Below, piece by piece: positions 59,959 to 64,000 of a DNA stretch of 64,000 bases. The translations under genes were made by a program, and so were the position numbers. Each line of letters starts with the position of its first letter. Within the stretch, counting starts at the first letter, position 1. The stretch comes from JAAXKN01 sp036261625 (lineage in GTDB: Bacteria; Bacteroidota; Ignavibacteria; Ignavibacteriales; SURF-24): the NCBI GenBank assembly GCA_036261625.1, contig DATAKL010000058.1, positions 124,001 through 188,000 on the forward strand. The letters run 5' to 3'. A model generated the notes under the pieces. The model saw nothing but the letters and a program-made list of their open reading frames with translations, was not told the DNA's origin and ran no database searches.

Positions 59959-60170
59959 GAAAGTACAGACCGGATGTTTTTGAGCCTGATGTGCCTCTTA
60001 ATTTCATAGAGGCACTGGTTCAAAGACTTTCAAACGGTGATGCGACAAAGCATCCGGTCATAATGAAAATGAAAGTCAGCACCGCTTATAAATTCGATTA
60101 TTTCAACAGGGCAAGAGCATTAAATCAGATACTGGACGATATAGCAGCCATAAAAGACAACCAACCATAA
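59557..60170 (+). CDS. Tail assembly chaperone (GT-type product by -1 frameshift)
   Basis: If the ribosome slips back one base at the T-run 59859-59865, translation continues in the -1 frame without a stop to TAA 60168-60170 and adds about 100 residues. The extension (Tyr-Trp-Asp-Lys-Arg-Phe-Asn, Arg-Lys-Tyr-Arg-Pro-Asp-Val-Phe-Glu-Pro, ending Lys-Asp-Asn-Gln-Pro) reads like a real acidic/basic protein domain. The layout matches lambda G/GT, where the longer form helps tape-measure assembly. Confidence 0.75.
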
Positions 60171-60183
60171 AGAGCATACGATC

Positions 60184-63100
60184 ATGAACGAAATAGGCAT
60201 AAAAGTAACGATCGACGGTAAGGAAGGTGTTATATCCCTTGACCAGCTGGATAAAAAGTTCAACCAACTTAATAACACGGCCACAAGGGTAAAAGACAGC
60301 CTTTTCGAGAAGTTCTCCACGCAGGGAGCTATGCTCTTTACCGGGCTGAACCAGGGGCTGGAGCTTGCCAAAAAAGCATTCGATTTCTTCAGCAAGCCGG
60401 TCACTCTTGCTATGGATGCCGAGCAGGCTAAAGTTACCTTTGAAGTTCTCCTGGGCTCAGCTGATGCTGCCAATAAGATGATCAAGCAAATGAAGGAGGA
60501 TGCAGCAAAGACTCCTCTTGAATTTACAGATTTCCAGCAGGCAGGGAAGATCCTTCTTAATTTCGGTGTAGAAGCTGATAAGTTACGCGGCATTATGATG
60601 ATGCTGGGCGATGTCTCCGGCGGGGATGCCCAGAGGTTCCAGCAGCTGGCGCTCGTATTTGGCCAGGTAGCATCTGCAGGGAAACTCCAGGGACAGGATC
60701 TGCTCCAGCTGATCAACGCAGGATTTAACCCCCTGCAGGAGATAAGCCGCACGACCGGCGAAAGCATGGCCAAGCTCAAGAAGGATATGGAAGGCGGTAA
60801 GATCTCTTATGATATGGTAATAGGAGCCTTCAAGAGCGCAACCAGTGAAGGTGGCCGCTTTAACGGCATGATGGATAAGCAGTCCCTTACGCTGAAGGGG
60901 CTTCTCTCCACATTAAGCGATAACCTCGATCAGGCGATGGTAAAATTCGCTGAGTCGGGACTATTTGAAAAGATCAAGGGCAAGGTTGACGACATTGGCA
61001 AATGGATATCTGAGAATGGTGACAAAATAGCAGAAGGATTGGAAAAAGCCGGGGCTGTAATAGGTAAAGTATTTGATGTTATAGTTAAGGGGGCTTCAGC
61101 CATTGGACAGACCATTGGATTCCTCTGGAGCTATAAAGAGGCAATTCTGGCCGTGGCCATTGCCTTGGGTATTCTGACTGCAGCTGTAAATGCCGACACA
61201 ATCGCGCTCACGGCCATGTACGCATGGGACACTATCGTAATAAATGCAAAGAAGATCTGGACTGCAGTACAGTGGGCCCTAAATGCGGCCATGAATGCAA
61301 ACCCCGTCGTATTGATCACTGCAGGGGTAATTGCTTTTTTAGGCATTCTTTACACCGTAATAGATAAGACGATCGGATGGGCAAAGGCCTGGAATTATAT
61401 AAAGGCCGCTCTTACCATAGCCTGGGAATATATTAAAGCATTCGGGACGTTCGTTTCCAACTGGGTAACAGGGTTAGTACAGCTTCTTACCCTTCCCTGG
61501 CAGATAATGTGGAACACTGCTTCCAATATACTCGGGAAGATCGGCTCCATAATGAAAAAACTTGTGGTGGGTGACTTCGCCGGGATCTGGGACGATATTA
61601 AAAGCGGATTCGTTCAGGGTTTCGACGATGCATTAAAAAGCACAACTGAAAGTTTTGCGAAAGCCTATAATGCATTCGACGGACTCGGGGAAAAGTCAGC
61701 CAAGCTCTGGAGTGAGGCAGGCAAGGATGCCACAGTACAGAATACTTCCGGCAGTTCTTCCGGAGGACAGCAGACAGATCCTACCAATAGCAATAAAAAA
61801 ACAGCCAAGGAGCTTACTTCCGAGGAAAAGAAAGCTGCCATTGCCGACCTCGACGCAAAGATGAAAGAGGAAGAAGCTCAGGCAAAGAAGTCCACCGAGA
61901 ATGAGCTTGAGCGTGAGCAGAAGATTCTGGACATAAACAGGAAATACTCCCTCCTTAAAGTCCAGTATGAGAAAGATAATGCCAAGGAGATTGCTGCAGA
62001 GAAAAATAAGATAAATGCAGACTATGACAGCAAACAGGCCGACCTGGACAATAAGAAAAAGAAAGCCCTCCTGGAGCAGAGGAAAACCGAGCTTGATATC
62101 GCCTGGGGTACCCGGGAAGCTGAGCTGAAGTATAACGAACAGTCAGACCTTGAGATCCTGAAGGAAAAGAGGCTCTACCTCGAGATGGTAAGGAACCTTT
62201 ACACTAAGGGCTCAAAGGAATGGAACGATGCACAAAAGGACCTAAACGCCATAGACTGGGAGATCAAGACCGGTGAACGCGCAAAGGCAAGAAGAGACGA
62301 GAAAACTAATAAGGGCATTGCTGCAGGACGCGACCGGTTAAACATAAACCAGAACGACGGCTATGCACTGGATGTATTCGATGAAAATCAGAAAGCCTCA
62401 CAAGACCAGGACGATCTTAAGGAACAGCTCCGGAACAATGAAATTACCAAAGAGCAGTTCGACGCTTTAAGCGAAATAAGGGAAAAAGAGCATCAGAACA
62501 GACTCCTGCAGATTAAGAAAGGCGCTTATGATAACTGGCTTGGCCAGCTGGCAGGCCTCTCACGGCAGGAGATAGCAGCCATTAAGGGTATTGCTGATAA
62601 TCTGGGCTCAACCTTCGGGACGATCGGCGACATGGTCTATAACAGTGCCAAAAGAGAATCTGATTCCTACAAAGAAACCCAGAAAGAAAAACTCAAGAGC
62701 GACCGCGAGAAAGCTTTATCTCATGCCAGATCCCAAAAGGATAAGGACAGGATCAACAAGCAGTACGATGCTGCTGAAAAAAAGATGGAAGATGATGCCG
62801 ATAAAAGGGCCAGGGATAAAGCAAAAGACTGGTACACGGTCCAGAAAGCGGCCAGTGTGGCCAGTGCGACAGTTAACACTTATGAGGCAGCAGATAAGGC
62901 ACTTACTGCAGCTCCACCACCATGGAACTTTATTCTAATGGGTACCGTAATTGCGGCCGGTCTGGCTAACGTGGCCAGTATAGTAGCCACACCTCTTCCA
63001 GGCTTCGCCAGGGGCGTTGTAGGAATTAACGGACCTGGTACAGGTACAAGCGATAGCATTATGGCCAGAATCAGCAAAGGTGAAAGCATTATCACGGAAG

Positions 63101-63426
63101 AGTCCACAAAGAACGCATCACCTCTCCTTAGGCTTATGAACGGCAGTGCAAGTTTTGCCAAGTGGGCTAACGATGTAATAATAAATGGCGGGGGTATTCT
63201 TCCGCGCTATGCAGCCGGCATGGTTGGCGACGCCGGAAGATCCCTCGGAGCCTCAAGGCCGAATATTTCAAACCTTTATGTAAACGACAATGGCGACATC
63301 CTGAATAAGATAAATGCGAATATAAGAGACCTTAATAAGCGTCCTATTAATCTACGCATCGGCAACAGGGAAATTAGAGTCCAGGTTATAGAAACATTAT
63401 CCTATCTGGAGAATCAAAAAGGATGA
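60184..63426 (+). CDS. Tail tape measure protein
   Basis: 1080 aa. The N-terminal region has the canonical tape-measure domain (Ala-Lys-Val-Thr-Phe-Glu-Val-Leu-Leu-Gly-Ser-Ala-Asp, Gln-Gly-Gln-Asp-Leu-Leu-Gln-Leu-Ile-Asn-Ala-Gly-Phe-Asn-Pro-Leu). Hydrophobic segments lie at about 315-400, a long coiled coil at about 540-720, and a C-terminal Gly-Thr-Gly-Thr-Ser-Asp-Ser-Ile-Met-Ala-Arg motif. Tail length scales with this protein, so about 1080 residues suggests a tail near 150 nm. Overlaps the next gene by four bases. Confidence 0.95.
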   Translation: MNEIGIKVTIDGKEGVISLDQLDKKFNQLNNTATRVKDSLFEKFSTQGAMLFTGLNQGLELAKKAFDFFSKPVTLAMDAEQAKVTFEVLLGSADAANKMIKQMKEDAAKTPLEFTDFQQAGKILLNFGVEADKLRGIMMMLGDVSGGDAQRFQQLALVFGQVASAGKLQGQDLLQLINAGFNPLQEISRTTGESMAKLKKDMEGGKISYDMVIGAFKSATSEGGRFNGMMDKQSLTLKGLLSTLSDNLDQAMVKFAESGLFEKIKGKVDDIGKWISENGDKIAEGLEKAGAVIGKVFDVIVKGASAIGQTIGFLWSYKEAILAVAIALGILTAAVNADTIALTAMYAWDTIVINAKKIWTAVQWALNAAMNANPVVLITAGVIAFLGILYTVIDKTIGWAKAWNYIKAALTIAWEYIKAFGTFVSNWVTGLVQLLTLPWQIMWNTASNILGKIGSIMKKLVVGDFAGIWDDIKSGFVQGFDDALKSTTESFAKAYNAFDGLGEKSAKLWSEAGKDATVQNTSGSSSGGQQTDPTNSNKKTAKELTSEEKKAAIADLDAKMKEEEAQAKKSTENELEREQKILDINRKYSLLKVQYEKDNAKEIAAEKNKINADYDSKQADLDNKKKKALLEQRKTELDIAWGTREAELKYNEQSDLEILKEKRLYLEMVRNLYTKGSKEWNDAQKDLNAIDWEIKTGERAKARRDEKTNKGIAAGRDRLNINQNDGYALDVFDENQKASQDQDDLKEQLRNNEITKEQFDALSEIREKEHQNRLLQIKKGAYDNWLGQLAGLSRQEIAAIKGIADNLGSTFGTIGDMVYNSAKRESDSYKETQKEKLKSDREKALSHARSQKDKDRINKQYDAAEKKMEDDADKRARDKAKDWYTVQKAASVASATVNTYEAADKALTAAPPPWNFILMGTVIAAGLANVASIVATPLPGFARGVVGINGPGTGTSDSIMARISKGESIITEESTKNASPLLRLMNGSASFAKWANDVIINGGGILPRYAAGMVGDAGRSLGASRPNISNLYVNDNGDILNKINANIRDLNKRPINLRIGNREIRVQVIETLSYLENQKG

Positions 63427-64000
63427 ATAAAATAAGATTTAAGGAATATCCGAACGGGACTTGGGAGGACTGGAGCCAGTACCTTATTACCCCGCCTCAG
63501 GTAAACAAAAGAGTTGAGTCAGACAAACCCGGGGAATCCGGCCTCATAGTTTATGATGATGCGGAATTGGAATTAAGGAAGGAAACGGGCAACCCAGTAT
63601 ATAATAAATTTGAGAAGGATCTCACATCCGTTCAGAAGTATCTCTTTGAAATCTATTGTCCTAACAGCCTGGGCCAGCAAAGAAAGCTTTTTGAGGGAAT
63701 AGCAGATTTCGGGACGCTGGATAAGCCGAAATTGTCCAATACCTTAAGACTTAGCTTAAAAGATAAGCTGAGCGCACTGCAGTTTCTGGAAACAAAGCCA
63801 TCCAGAACAAGCGTGGACTTTATGGCGAGGCTTGGGAATCCTTACTATGATTACCCGAATGATTCGGCCCCATTAGATGTGGATGCAATTAAAATCTATG
63901 GCGTCAATGGGCAGAAAAACAGATTATCAGTGGTCCATGGAGAATATACCATGTACCAGCCATATCCTGGCGACCCTGCAACAAGACAGTGGCAGACACA
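63423..64000 (+). CDS. Distal tail protein, N-terminal part (truncated by window end)
   Basis: Starts at ATG overlapping the tape measure stop; 192 codons visible and open at the right edge. The sequence is beta-rich with Pro-Asn-Gly-Thr-Trp-Glu-Asp-Trp and Leu-Phe-Glu-Gly-Ile-Ala-Asp patterns, consistent with a Dit-like siphovirus tail-tip protein that follows the tape measure. Family assignment is by position. Confidence 0.55.
   Translation, partial: MNKIRFKEYPNGTWEDWSQYLITPPQVNKRVESDKPGESGLIVYDDAELELRKETGNPVYNKFEKDLTSVQKYLFEIYCPNSLGQQRKLFEGIADFGTLDKPKLSNTLRLSLKDKLSALQFLETKPSRTSVDFMARLGNPYYDYPNDSAPLDVDAIKIYGVNGQKNRLSVVHGEYTMYQPYPGDPATRQWQT

Noticed and set aside
1..64000. Reading frame at the right end (63423-) is in phase with the open frame at base 1 if the ends were joined
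   Set aside because: One chance in three; an exactly 64000-base genome is improbable and the two partial proteins look unrelated.
1..64000. CRISPR array or diversity-generating retroelement
   Set aside because: No regularly spaced direct repeats with unique spacers and no reverse transcriptase motif were seen, although fibre genes with variable blocks invited the idea.

Overview
The window is phage DNA from end to end, apart from a short stretch around 22.7-23.06 kb that holds tRNA sequence. Nearly all genes are packed head to tail with 1-4 base overlaps. Shine-Dalgarno sequences (GGAG/AGGAG) are common, one clear sigma70-type promoter is visible, and two secreted proteins have signal peptides ending in -AQ. 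These signs suggest a Gram-negative host, perhaps of the Bacteroidota/Chlorobiota (Ignavibacteria-like) group. That host call is an inference of low confidence.

Region 1 (1-22.7 kb, all + strand) is the distal part of a contractile-type tail: the C-terminal end of a probable tape measure, a hub, a gpV-like spike, a LysM/gp25-like protein, baseplate J, a gpI-like protein, then a very large fibre module (806, 267, 2159, 649 and 767 aa) rich in fibronectin-III-like and LamG-like segments. A small membrane protein lies inside the fibre module. Base composition turns AT-rich inside the fibre genes from about 15.35 kb.

Region 2 (22.69-23.19 kb) holds a repeat/hairpin element, a 16-bp bidirectional terminator, a complete tRNA-Val(TAC) on the - strand, and a 41-base 3' fragment of a tRNA-Gly(CCC) that looks like an attachment-site core. 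Arm-type repeats and the integrase gene follow.

Region 3 (23.2-64 kb) is a temperate siphovirus-type genome in classic order. Integrase, BRO-type antirepressor, small genes, a lipoprotein and a LexA-like repressor are on the - strand. A divergent operator/promoter region leads to a Cro-sized HTH gene and an early operon with a possible annealing protein, Mre11/SbcD, an SF2 helicase, Rad50/SbcC, HNH, a replication initiator with internal iterons and a DnaB-like helicase. Accessory enzymes come next (endonuclease fold, DUF5131, a PAPS-reductase-like gene broken by an amber codon, ASCH). Then come terminase, portal, head morphogenesis, protease/scaffold, capsid, connectors, the lysis genes (two holin candidates, an M15 endolysin, a spanin candidate), tail tube, frameshifted tail chaperone, tape measure and the start of a distal tail gene cut by the window end.

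Two readings fit. (a) Two adjacent prophages: the end of a contractile-tailed one and the start of a siphovirus-type one, meeting at a tRNA-Val/tRNA-Gly locus. (b) One circular or permuted phage genome opened inside its tail genes, with attP at 23 kb. Two tape-measure-like genes, contractile baseplate genes with no sheath gene near the second tail tube, and different codon habits favour (a), moderately.
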